From Hydrocarboniclastica marina (GTDB lineage: Bacteria; Pseudomonadota; Gammaproteobacteria; Pseudomonadales; Oleiphilaceae): a DNA stretch of 64,000 nt. Each line of letters starts with the position of its first letter. The stretch's first letter is position 1. Made by a program: the position numbers and the translations under genes. The notes beneath the pieces were generated by a model, which did not search any database, had not been told where the DNA came from, and worked only from the letters and a program-made list of their open reading frames with translations. The DNA is taken from contig NZ_CP031093.1 in the NCBI RefSeq assembly GCF_004851605.1, positions 310,001 to 374,000 of the forward strand. The letters are read 5' to 3'. Of this stretch, positions 9,477 to 17,228 are shown in pieces.

Positions 9477-9983
9477 ATGGACAGCATTCACGACAAGCTT
9501 TCCCGAGTGAGAAAGCCGCGCGTACACATCACTTACGACGTCGAAACCGAAGGCGCAATGGTCAAGAAAGAACTGCCCTTTGTGGTTGGCGTTATGGGCG
9601 ACTTCTCCGGCAACAATAATGAGCTCAAGCCGCTCAAAGAGCGTCGCTTCATCCAGATTGACCGCGATAATTTTGACGATGTCCTGCGGCGTATGAGCCC
9701 GAAACTCAAGCTCAAAGTTGACAACAAACTGGCGGACGATGACTCCCAGATGTCTGTGGAATTGGCTTTCAACTCGATGGATGATTTTCAACCCGCAGCC
9801 ATCGTTAATCAGGTCGAACCTCTGCGTCAGCTGATGGAGACACGGAACAAGCTGCGCGATCTCATGACGAAAGTTGACCGCTCGGAAGAGCTTGAGGACC
9901 TGTTGGAGCGAGTACTCAACAACTCTGACGATCTTCAGAAACTGAGTGCTGACCTGGACAGCAAGGGAGGGAGCAAGGAATGA
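9477..9983 (+). CDS. tssB: T6SS contractile sheath small subunit TssB (VipA)
   Basis: TssB pairs with TssC to form the contractile sheath around the Hcp tube. The 168-residue length is standard. Recognisable stretches are the N-terminal R-V-R/K-P-R-V-x-I-x-Y-D-V-E, the [13 protein letters not shown] strand near residue 33, R[11 protein letters not shown] near 60 and a helical C-terminus. An AGGAG lies upstream. The 3' end overlaps tssC by four bases (ATGA), consistent with equimolar synthesis. In imp-type systems TagJ, encoded downstream, binds the TssB N-terminus. Confidence 0.97.
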   Translation: MDSIHDKLSRVRKPRVHITYDVETEGAMVKKELPFVVGVMGDFSGNNNELKPLKERRFIQIDRDNFDDVLRRMSPKLKLKVDNKLADDDSQMSVELAFNSMDDFQPAAIVNQVEPLRQLMETRNKLRDLMTKVDRSEELEDLLERVLNNSDDLQKLSADLDSKGGSKE

Positions 9984-11476
9984 GTACCGACAATCAGGCT
10001 GCGGAAGTTCTTGCTGTAGAAGAAGCGCCATCACTGAGTCTGCTGGAGCAGGCTATCGGTGCCACCAAGCAAACGGAAAGTGACAGAGCGAAGGAGTTGA
10101 TTCGCACACTGGCCGAAGAAGCGATGAAAGGCACAGTTACCTGGAACAAGAACCTCACGGTGACGTTCACCCAGGCAATTTCGGCTCTGGATCAGATGAT
10201 ATCCGGTCAGCTCTCCGAAATACTGCACCAGGAAGAGTTTCAAAAGCTCGAAGGCTCCTGGCGCGGTATGCACCACCTAGTGATGAACTCAGAAACGAGT
10301 GCGACGCTAAAGATCCGTATGCTCAACCTGAGCAAAAAGGATCTGCACAAGGATCTGTCGAAAGCTGTTGAGTTCGACCAGAGTCAGATTTTCAAGAAGA
10401 TTTATGAGTCCGAGTTTGGCACGCCCGGTGGCGAGCCCTACGGCGTCATGATTGGCGATTACGAATTCAACAACCACCCGTCAGATGTGGAAACTCTGGG
10501 CCTGATGTCCAATGTTGCGGCGGCCGGTTTCTGCCCCTTCGTGTCCGCAGGCGGCTCTGGGCTGTTCGGGTTCGACGATTGGACCGAACTGTCCAAACCG
10601 CGCGACCTTGAGAAGGTTTTTGAATCTCTTGAGTACACCAAGTGGCGGTCCTTCCGTGAAAGTGAAGATGCGCGCTTCGTAACCCTGACCATGCCAAGGG
10701 TGCTGGCACGCTTGCCCTACGGACAGGCCACCAAACCGGTTGAAGAGTTCGGCTTCGAGGAGTTCGAGGTTGACCCGGCTACCGGTATGTCTGTCAACAC
10801 GGATCACGATAACTATTGCTGGATGAACGCGTCCTATGTGCTCGGTACGCGCATGACCCAGGCTTTCGCCAAATACGGGTTCTGTACGGCTATCCGCGGT
10901 GCCGAAGGTGGCGGCAAGGTCGAGGGATTACCTACCCATGTTTTCCGGAGTGATGATGGCGATCCGGATCTCAAGTGTCCCACCGAAATCGGTATCACCG
11001 ATCGGCGCGAAGCTGAACTGAGCAAACTCGGTTTTCTACCGCTTTCCCACTACAAGAACACGGACTATGCAGTGTTCTTCGGCGCCCAGAGCTGCCAGCG
11101 GCCCAAGCAGTACGATAACCCGGACGCTACTGCCAACGCAGCTATCTCGGCGCGCCTGCCCTACATGATGGCAACTTCCCGCTTCGCTCATTACCTGAAG
11201 GTGATGGCTCGCGACAAGATCGGTTCATTCATGGAGGCTGATGACGTCGAAAACTGGCTGAACCGCTGGATTCTAAGCTACGTCAACGCATCGGAAGGCG
11301 GCGGGCAGGAAATCCGCGCCAAATTCCCGCTGGCGGATGCGAAGGTTCAGGTGCGCGAAGTACCGGGCCGGCCTGGGTCCTACAACGCTATAGCCTGGCT
11401 ACGTCCGTGGTTGCAGATGGAAGAGCTGACCACATCTCTGCGCCTTGTCGCCAAGATCCCGGAAATCGGGAACTGA
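9980..11476 (+). CDS. tssC: T6SS contractile sheath large subunit TssC (VipB)
   Basis: This is the canonical large sheath subunit, 498 residues. Conserved stretches include [11 protein letters not shown] near residue 90, S-K-A-V-E-F-D-Q-S near 130, [10 protein letters not shown] near 148, R-F-A-H-Y-L-K near 405 and the C-terminal R-L-V-A-K-I-P. It starts inside the end of tssB (ATGA overlap). The stop lies in the first copy of an exact 18-bp tandem duplication. A second, diverged TssC-like gene follows about 90 bases downstream. Confidence 0.97.
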   Translation: MSTDNQAAEVLAVEEAPSLSLLEQAIGATKQTESDRAKELIRTLAEEAMKGTVTWNKNLTVTFTQAISALDQMISGQLSEILHQEEFQKLEGSWRGMHHLVMNSETSATLKIRMLNLSKKDLHKDLSKAVEFDQSQIFKKIYESEFGTPGGEPYGVMIGDYEFNNHPSDVETLGLMSNVAAAGFCPFVSAGGSGLFGFDDWTELSKPRDLEKVFESLEYTKWRSFRESEDARFVTLTMPRVLARLPYGQATKPVEEFGFEEFEVDPATGMSVNTDHDNYCWMNASYVLGTRMTQAFAKYGFCTAIRGAEGGGKVEGLPTHVFRSDDGDPDLKCPTEIGITDRREAELSKLGFLPLSHYKNTDYAVFFGAQSCQRPKQYDNPDATANAAISARLPYMMATSRFAHYLKVMARDKIGSFMEADDVENWLNRWILSYVNASEGGGQEIRAKFPLADAKVQVREVPGRPGSYNAIAWLRPWLQMEELTTSLRLVAKIPEIGN

Positions 11477-11502
11477 GCAGGAAACGGGAACTGAGCAGGA
11501 AA
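11467..11502. repeat. 18-bp exact tandem duplication across the tssC stop codon
   Basis: Two identical 18-base copies (11467-11484 and 11485-11502) of CGGGAACTGAGCAGGAAA abut. The first copy contains the TGA of tssC at 11474-11476, so the second lies in the tssC-tssC2 spacer and does not change the protein. Each copy carries a GCAGGAAA that resembles a weak ribosome-binding site. It looks like a replication-slippage product. Confidence 0.9.
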
Positions 11503-11566
11503 GTAGCGCGTGCGGCCATCTATGGGTCGTAATCGAAAGATGCATAAGTAACTGCAGGGACGCTGC

Positions 11567-13081
11567 ATGAGTGTTGCCATGGACTTCGTCGGCAAGGATT
11601 TCCTCGACAGGCCGGTGCCGCGCTCCGGCCCGGTGTTACCCGATGCTGGCTTCGCCGCACGGCTAGCGGCGGAGGCCAGCGACCTGCAGGCATTGCTCAT
11701 GCTGCTGGGCCGCGCTGATCCGGAGGCCTGCTGGGGCAGGGAAAAGATTGGCGCGCTACTGGCCACGATGCTGGTGGAAATCGATCAGACGATAAACCGG
11801 CAGCTGAACGCGATTCTTCATCACACGGTATTCCAGGCCCTTGAGGCGAACTGGCGTGGTGTCGCCCTGCTTACGGATCAGGCCGCCAACGACGATCATG
11901 ATGGCCTGACCCGGGTACGAGTGCTCGACCTGAGCTGGCGTGAATTGACCCGGGATCTCTCCCGGGCGATTGAATTCGATCAATCCCGGCTCTTTGCCAA
12001 GGTTTATTCCGACGAATTCGGCTCGCCCGGTGGCGAGCCGTTCGGGCTAATACTCGGGGCCTACGGACTAAGCCATCGCTCGTCCGGGGGGCAGGCAAAT
12101 ATCGACGCGTTGAAGAGCCTGTCTCAGTTAGCGGCAGCCGCCTTTACGCCGATTGTCCTGAATGCGAACCCCAGTTTTTTTGGCGTAGACAGCTATCCCG
12201 AGCTTAGCAGTATCTCAGACCTGGCCAGCCACTTCGGGCAGGCAGAGCTGGCGGGCTGGCGCTCTTTGCGGGCGATGGAAGACTCGAGATTTCTTGGGCT
12301 GGCGGTCCCGCGGATCTTGATGCGACAGCCCTATCGTGAAGTGGGGCAGGGCCCAGAGGGTTTCCGGTTCAGGGAAGAACGTCATGATCCCGATCGGGAC
12401 TATCTCTGGGGCCACGCCTGCTTCTCGGCTGGCACTGTGGCGATCCGGGCCTTCTGTGAATCGGGCTGGTTTGCCCAGATACGGGGTTTCCGTTCGGGGC
12501 GGATCGCCCACGGCACCGTGGACAACCTGCCGGCGATTCAGTCGATCTCTTCGGCCGGCCGGCTTTTCCCCACGCGAAGCGCGGTCGATTGGCAGATCAG
12601 TGAAAGGATGGAACGGGTTCTTGCGGACGAAGGTTTTCTGCCGGTTCTGCCTTTAGCGAATACGGGGATGCTGGTTCTGCATTCGATGCCCTCGGTTCAG
12701 TCGCCTCAGCGCTTTGAGAAGATCACTGCTGAAGTGAGTGCCAGGTTATCGGCAATGCTTCATTACACACTCTGTGTATCAAGATTTGCCCATTACCTGA
12801 AGGTGATGGGGCGGGACCGGGTTGGCGGCTATCGCTCGCCCGAAGAATGCGAGTCCCAGTTACAGCGCTGGCTCCACAGTTACACCATGGCCACCGAGGG
12901 CGCTTCGGATGAGTTACGCGCCCGATTTCCGCTGCGCGATGCCAGTGTTTCAGTACGAGCGCGGGCGGGGGAGCCGGGACGGTACTTTTCTGTGATACGG
13001 CTACAGCCACACTTCCAGCTGGATCAGTTGGTCACAGGAATGAGGTTGGTCACAGAGCTTACGCCAGTGCAGGACTTCTAG
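11567..13081 (+). CDS. Second TssC-like sheath protein (ImpD type)
   Basis: The 504-residue product is a divergent paralogue of TssC. It keeps the family blocks E-A-N-W-R-G-V-A-L-L near residue 90, I-E-F-D-Q-S-R-L near 140, E-F-G-S-P-G-G-E-P-F-G near 155, [10 protein letters not shown] near 405 and a similar C-terminus. Its N-terminal 40 residues are unlike the first TssC. In the imp loci of Rhizobium and Agrobacterium, two TssC homologues (ImpC/ImpD) likewise precede impE/tagJ. The ATG has CAGGGA a few bases upstream. Whether it enters the sheath, caps it or has another role cannot be told from sequence. Confidence 0.88.
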   Translation: MSVAMDFVGKDFLDRPVPRSGPVLPDAGFAARLAAEASDLQALLMLLGRADPEACWGREKIGALLATMLVEIDQTINRQLNAILHHTVFQALEANWRGVALLTDQAANDDHDGLTRVRVLDLSWRELTRDLSRAIEFDQSRLFAKVYSDEFGSPGGEPFGLILGAYGLSHRSSGGQANIDALKSLSQLAAAAFTPIVLNANPSFFGVDSYPELSSISDLASHFGQAELAGWRSLRAMEDSRFLGLAVPRILMRQPYREVGQGPEGFRFREERHDPDRDYLWGHACFSAGTVAIRAFCESGWFAQIRGFRSGRIAHGTVDNLPAIQSISSAGRLFPTRSAVDWQISERMERVLADEGFLPVLPLANTGMLVLHSMPSVQSPQRFEKITAEVSARLSAMLHYTLCVSRFAHYLKVMGRDRVGGYRSPEECESQLQRWLHSYTMATEGASDELRARFPLRDASVSVRARAGEPGRYFSVIRLQPHFQLDQLVTGMRLVTELTPVQDF

Positions 13082-13167
13082 ACGAACTAGATGCCGCAAA
13101 CGAATTCGATGTCCACAGGGACAGACAAGCCGCTTTTTCAGGCGGCCAGAACCGAAAGGACGCAACG

Positions 13168-13971
13168 ATGAATGCAGTTCGAGAAGCGTTAGCAGCCGGT
13201 CAGCTGCAGGGCGCGATTGATGTTGCGCAACAGCAACTGAAGAAATCTCCCGCAGATAATGACCTGCGCGCTTGCCTTGTGGAAATGCTGTGTCTGGCCG
13301 GCCAGCTGGAGCGGGCGGACGACCTTTTGACCGCGCTAGCCCGGCGCCATCCCGACTGGATCCCGGGCGCGGCCAACCTCAGGCAATTGTTGCGGGCGCA
13401 GCAGGCCAGACTGGCGCTGCGTGCGGGGCAATTGGCTGACGATGTCATAGCGCAGCCCGGGCCGTCGCTCGACGCGCTGGTGGCGATTAACTTTCACCTT
13501 GCCCAAGGTGAACTGGAGGATGCCCAGGAGGCTGCTTTCGCACTCGAACGGTCGCGTGTAATTACTGACCCAGCTCATGAAAATACCTGGGGCGCTATTC
13601 GTGACTGCGACGACAGCCTTAACGGCTATCTGGAAGGGTTGGGCACGGACGGTCGATTCTACCTTTGGCAGTGGAGCGAGATCGACACCCTGCAGCTTCA
13701 TCCGGTAACGACGCCGATTGAGAGGGTATGGCGGCGCGCTGAAGTCGGGCTCACCGATGGTCGTCAGGGCGAAGTATTCCTCCCCCTGACATACACCGGG
13801 AACACCACCGACAGCTATAAACTCGGCCGTGAAACGGCTTGGCAAACCCATGCGCCAGCGCTGGTCACCGGGCTCGGACTCAAGCTGTTCCTGGTCGGAG
13901 AGGCCGCCATGTCCCTTGAGCAAATCGCACAGGCAAAGTGTCGTCAGCCCGAGGTTTCAGATGCGGTCTGA
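13168..13971 (+). CDS. tagJ: T6SS accessory protein TagJ (ImpE)
   Basis: TagJ/ImpE binds the N-terminus of TssB and influences sheath handling by ClpV. The 267-residue product has an N-terminal tetratricopeptide-like half (A-L-A-A-G-Q-L-Q-G-A-I, then L-R-A-C-L-V-E-M-L-C-L-A-G-Q-L-E-R-A-D) and a C-terminal ImpE domain with W-Q-W-S-E-I near residue 170 and V-F-L-P-L-T-Y near 210. Its position between tssC2 and tssE is the normal one. The 86-base spacer before it contains a short hairpin (GCCGC at 13129-13133 with GCGGC at 13142-13146). AAAGGA lies upstream of the ATG. Confidence 0.9.
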   Translation: MNAVREALAAGQLQGAIDVAQQQLKKSPADNDLRACLVEMLCLAGQLERADDLLTALARRHPDWIPGAANLRQLLRAQQARLALRAGQLADDVIAQPGPSLDALVAINFHLAQGELEDAQEAAFALERSRVITDPAHENTWGAIRDCDDSLNGYLEGLGTDGRFYLWQWSEIDTLQLHPVTTPIERVWRRAEVGLTDGRQGEVFLPLTYTGNTTDSYKLGRETAWQTHAPALVTGLGLKLFLVGEAAMSLEQIAQAKCRQPEVSDAV

Positions 13972-14422
13972 TACCGGCAAAGGCCTTCAGATGAGTGTGC
14001 TGGACCGACTGCTGGAGCAGGAAGCCGGGAAGCCTGCGATTGCACTCATTCGTCGGTCCGTTCTGCGGGACCTGGAGCAGTTGCTCAACGCCCGCCGCAG
14101 TTGGCTACCCGTCTCACCGAAGCTCCGTGAGCTCAAAAAGTCAGTGCTGGGGTACGGATTGCCCGATTTTACGGTTATGGAACTCAGCACCCAGGAAGGC
14201 CGGCAATGGCTCTGCCAGGAAATTGAGCGCACGATCGTCTGTTTCGAGCCTCGTCTCACCCGAGTGCGGGTGTCTCTCCGGGACAGCGATACGCCACTTG
14301 ACCGGATGCTGCGGTTGCGCATTGACGCCGTGCTCCTGCTCGATCCGGTGCCTCAGCCGGTTGCCTTCGATTCCGAGCTTGAGCCGTTAAGCCTTTCCGT
14401 CTCATTGCAGGAATGCGCGTGA
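13961..14422 (+). CDS. tssE: T6SS baseplate subunit TssE (gp25-like)
   Basis: TssE is the gp25-like baseplate protein that starts sheath polymerisation. The product (153 residues from ATG 13961, or 143 from ATG 13991) contains S-V-L-D-R-L-L, the L-L-N-A-R-R-S region, Y-G-L-P-D-F near residue 65 and a late V-R-V-S-L-R segment. I chose 13961 because GAGG lies six bases upstream. The start at 13991, which puts S-V-L-D-R-L at the very N-terminus as in many homologues, is nearly as good. The first choice overlaps tagJ by 11 bases. The gene ends in a TGATG overlap with tssF. Confidence 0.88.
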   Translation: MRSDTGKGLQMSVLDRLLEQEAGKPAIALIRRSVLRDLEQLLNARRSWLPVSPKLRELKKSVLGYGLPDFTVMELSTQEGRQWLCQEIERTIVCFEPRLTRVRVSLRDSDTPLDRMLRLRIDAVLLLDPVPQPVAFDSELEPLSLSVSLQECA

Positions 14423-16236
14423 TGAGCGAAGAAATGCTGAACTACTACAACCGTGAACTGGCTTACCTCCGGCGGCAGGGCGCGGAGTTTGCGCGCTCCT
14501 ATCCCAAGGTGGCCGGTCGGCTGCGAATCAGCGAAGAGGCAGTCGAAGATCCGCATGTTTCACGGTTGTTGGAGGGCGTCGCATTTCTCACCGCTCAGAT
14601 TCGGCAGCGGCTTGACGGGCATTTCCCTGAACTTGCAGAGATTTTGATGGGGACGCTCTATCCTGATTATCAGGCTCCCATCCCTTCGATGACCGTGCTG
14701 CAGCTTGAAGCAGGGGCAGCCCAGACCCACGTAGCCTCGCTCAGCCCACATCAGTTTTTCGAGACCGTTGTTGAGCAGATGCCCGCCTGCCGCTTCCAGA
14801 CCAGCGCGGAGTACGAGCTTGCGCCCATTATGGTCACAGCGGCAAAGTTTGAGAATAGCCCGTTCGATGCACCTTTGCCGGCCGGAGCAGAGGGTGCACA
14901 GAGCGCAATCTGTCTGCGCCTGAAGGCCCCTGTTTCGCTACGGGAAATAAATGCGTCGAACCTGCGGTTTTACCTCCATGGCCAGGTGCACCAGAGCCAT
15001 GAACTCTACGATCTGATTCATCGGACCGGCCTTGGCTTTGCCGTTGTTTCGTCGACCGACCGCCGCCAGCTCGCCTATTTTCCCGCTGAATCTGTTTCAC
15101 CCATGGGTTTCGCTGATGATGAGGCTCTCGTGCCCTACAGCGAGCGGAGCTTCGCGGGTTTCCGTCTATTGGTTGAGCATTTTCTCTTCCCCGAGAAGTT
15201 TCTCTACGCCCAACTGGGCGGGTTGGCCGGGCACTGGCCTGATACTACCGAAGTCGATCTTTACATCTATCTGAGCGAGACATCTGCCGAGCTCGAAAAA
15301 GGCTTCGTAGCCGATCATATGCGGCTGTGGTGCGTCCCAGTCGCGAACTGGTTTGACGAGACGCTGGAGCCGATCCGCCGGGAGGATGGCGAGCACGAAT
15401 ATCGGCTCGTGCCCCGGTTCCAGAACGCGGAGTCGTTCGAGGTAATTGGCATAGACGCGGTCAGTCTGATCAATAGCGGTAAGGCACGAGAGCTCGCGCC
15501 TTATTACGGGATGGGCCATCCGCGCTGGCAGGACGAGATGAATGTTTTCTGGCACAGCCAGCGCCGATCCTCGGACTGGGCTGGTGGTCAGTATGAACCC
15601 GGCACTGAGACCTACCTGACACTGGTCGACAAGGGCTTTGGTGAGCAGAACGACAGCGCCCTACCCGATGATGAGATGCTCGTGGTCAGGGCCCGGTGTT
15701 GTAACAGGAATCTGCCCGGTCGCTTGCCGTTCGGCGGCGGCAACCCCCGTTTTCGGGCTGTCGCGGAGCCGCTAATTGAGCGGGCAAGCGCCCTGATTGC
15801 GCCAACCTCGACAGTCCGGCCTGAGGTTGGCGATGCCAGTCGCTGGCAGTTTATCCGCCACCTCAATCTGGAACATTTCTCTGGCGAGGATGCGGCTGAG
15901 CGCCTCAAAGCCGTCTTGCAACTGCACGATTTTCGCGGCACTCCCGAGTCCCGTGCGCTCATCGAAGGTATTGAGGACGTGAAGGTTATCCGGGCTGTTG
16001 CGCGGGTTGGCGCCGGTGTCAGGCGCGGGGTGTGTCAAGGCAGCGAAATCCGGATTCAGTTTTCCAAGCCCCGCTACGCCGGTGCAAGCGTCTACCTTTT
16101 TTCCGCCGTACTGGACCGCTTCTTCGCACAGTTTGCCCAGATAAACACCTTTACCCGGTTGCGCATCCGGTTGAGCGGGCACAGCCAGGATTATCACGTC
16201 TGGCCGTCGCGCAGCGGTGAGAGAGAGCTGCTATGA
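14422..16236 (+). CDS. tssF: T6SS baseplate subunit TssF
   Basis: TssF and TssG form the baseplate wedge. The 604-residue product begins M-S-E-E-M-L-N-Y-Y-N-R-E-L-A-Y-L-R-R, the family opening (Y-Y-x-x-E-L-x-x-L-R), followed by F-A-x-x-Y-P-K-V-A-G-R-L and D-P-H-V-S-R-L-L-E-G-V-A-F-L. The C-terminal part has R-G-x-E-I-R-I-Q-F and L-D-R-F-F-A-Q-F. ATG 14422 overlaps the tssE stop and is nine bases from a CAGGA; an in-frame ATG at 14413 is too close to that site. The last codons overlap tssG by four bases. Confidence 0.95.
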   Translation: MSEEMLNYYNRELAYLRRQGAEFARSYPKVAGRLRISEEAVEDPHVSRLLEGVAFLTAQIRQRLDGHFPELAEILMGTLYPDYQAPIPSMTVLQLEAGAAQTHVASLSPHQFFETVVEQMPACRFQTSAEYELAPIMVTAAKFENSPFDAPLPAGAEGAQSAICLRLKAPVSLREINASNLRFYLHGQVHQSHELYDLIHRTGLGFAVVSSTDRRQLAYFPAESVSPMGFADDEALVPYSERSFAGFRLLVEHFLFPEKFLYAQLGGLAGHWPDTTEVDLYIYLSETSAELEKGFVADHMRLWCVPVANWFDETLEPIRREDGEHEYRLVPRFQNAESFEVIGIDAVSLINSGKARELAPYYGMGHPRWQDEMNVFWHSQRRSSDWAGGQYEPGTETYLTLVDKGFGEQNDSALPDDEMLVVRARCCNRNLPGRLPFGGGNPRFRAVAEPLIERASALIAPTSTVRPEVGDASRWQFIRHLNLEHFSGEDAAERLKAVLQLHDFRGTPESRALIEGIEDVKVIRAVARVGAGVRRGVCQGSEIRIQFSKPRYAGASVYLFSAVLDRFFAQFAQINTFTRLRIRLSGHSQDYHVWPSRSGERELL

Positions 16237-17228
16237 GCCCGTCACCCATACCCACCGGCACGCTGTTCCGGGAAGTCTGGCGTGCTGAGCGGCAGATCCG
16301 GAGCGAGCGGTCGCGCTATCACCGCGTCGGTCATGACGGTTGGCCCGGGCAGGAGCTCGTCCGTTTTCGCACGAGTCAGCATCTCGGCTTCGGCGGCCGG
16401 GACGTTGTCGAGGCATCAACTCAGCGCCGAGCGGATGGCTACCTGGTGACCGACCTGACGGTGGATTGCCTGGGGCTCACCGGCGCCCGCGGCGCTCTGC
16501 CCTCACACTATACCGAACTGGTTTTGTCGCAACTGAAGGCGAAAGAACCCGCGCTAAGGGACTTTCTTGACCTGTTCAACCACCGATTGATATCGCTCTT
16601 TTACCGAAGCTGGGAGAAGACGCAGCCAGCCGTGCATCAGGAGCGTAATGAAGAAGATCTTTTTACGGTCATCCTGAAGGCGCTGACGAACAGCGAATCG
16701 ACCTGGGAGATTTACTACGGGGCGGCGCTTGCGCGGGGCGTCACCTCCGCGGCCACTCTAAGGGCAGTGCTGTCCGACCTCACAGGGATGCCCGTTTCGA
16801 TTCGGTCCTTGCAAGGCGGCTGGCAACGCGTCGCACCGGAAGAACAGACACGACTGCCCAGCCGAACGCGCCCCAACGGCACGTTTGCTCGTCTCGGCGA
16901 CGCCATGCTGGGCAGTAGGGTGTGGCTAGCGGATAAAGGCGCTGAAATTACTTTTCGACCGCGAGATGCAGTCCAGCTTCGGGCATTGCTGCCTGGCGGT
17001 CGACTCAGCGCAGCAGTGGCGCACATCACAACACGACTGCTCAGCACTCAAACACAGGTTCGTTACCGGATCACTGCCGACGCGTCTCATGTCGAAGGCA
17101 CGCGGCTTGGGGGTACAGGCCGACTCGGAACCGACAGTTTTATCGCAGCTCGTTCGGCCATTGGCCGCACTATCGAGGTTAGCTTCAAACCAAGCCAGGG
17201 AAGGGAAAACACGCCATGTCAGCAATGA
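16233..17228 (+). CDS. tssG: T6SS baseplate subunit TssG
   Basis: TssG is the second wedge protein. The 331-residue product keeps the diagnostic G-L-T-G-A-R-G-A-L-P-S-H-Y-T-E-L near residue 85 and L-R-D-F-L-D-L-F-N-H-R-L-I-S-L-F-Y-R near 110, and has standard length. The N-terminal region before residue 60 is more diverged than usual and lacks an obvious F-F-x-x-x-R-x-L-E. The start lies in an ATGA overlap with tssF and the end overlaps tssH by 13 bases, so tssE-tssF-tssG-tssH form one coupled unit. Confidence 0.92.
   Translation: MSPSPIPTGTLFREVWRAERQIRSERSRYHRVGHDGWPGQELVRFRTSQHLGFGGRDVVEASTQRRADGYLVTDLTVDCLGLTGARGALPSHYTELVLSQLKAKEPALRDFLDLFNHRLISLFYRSWEKTQPAVHQERNEEDLFTVILKALTNSESTWEIYYGAALARGVTSAATLRAVLSDLTGMPVSIRSLQGGWQRVAPEEQTRLPSRTRPNGTFARLGDAMLGSRVWLADKGAEITFRPRDAVQLRALLPGGRLSAAVAHITTRLLSTQTQVRYRITADASHVEGTRLGGTGRLGTDSFIAARSAIGRTIEVSFKPSQGRENTPCQQ

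Noticed and set aside
9195-10034. 279-codon minus-strand ORF across the tssA end and tssB
   Set aside because: It crosses two well-supported T6SS genes and their spacer on the other strand; no family pattern.
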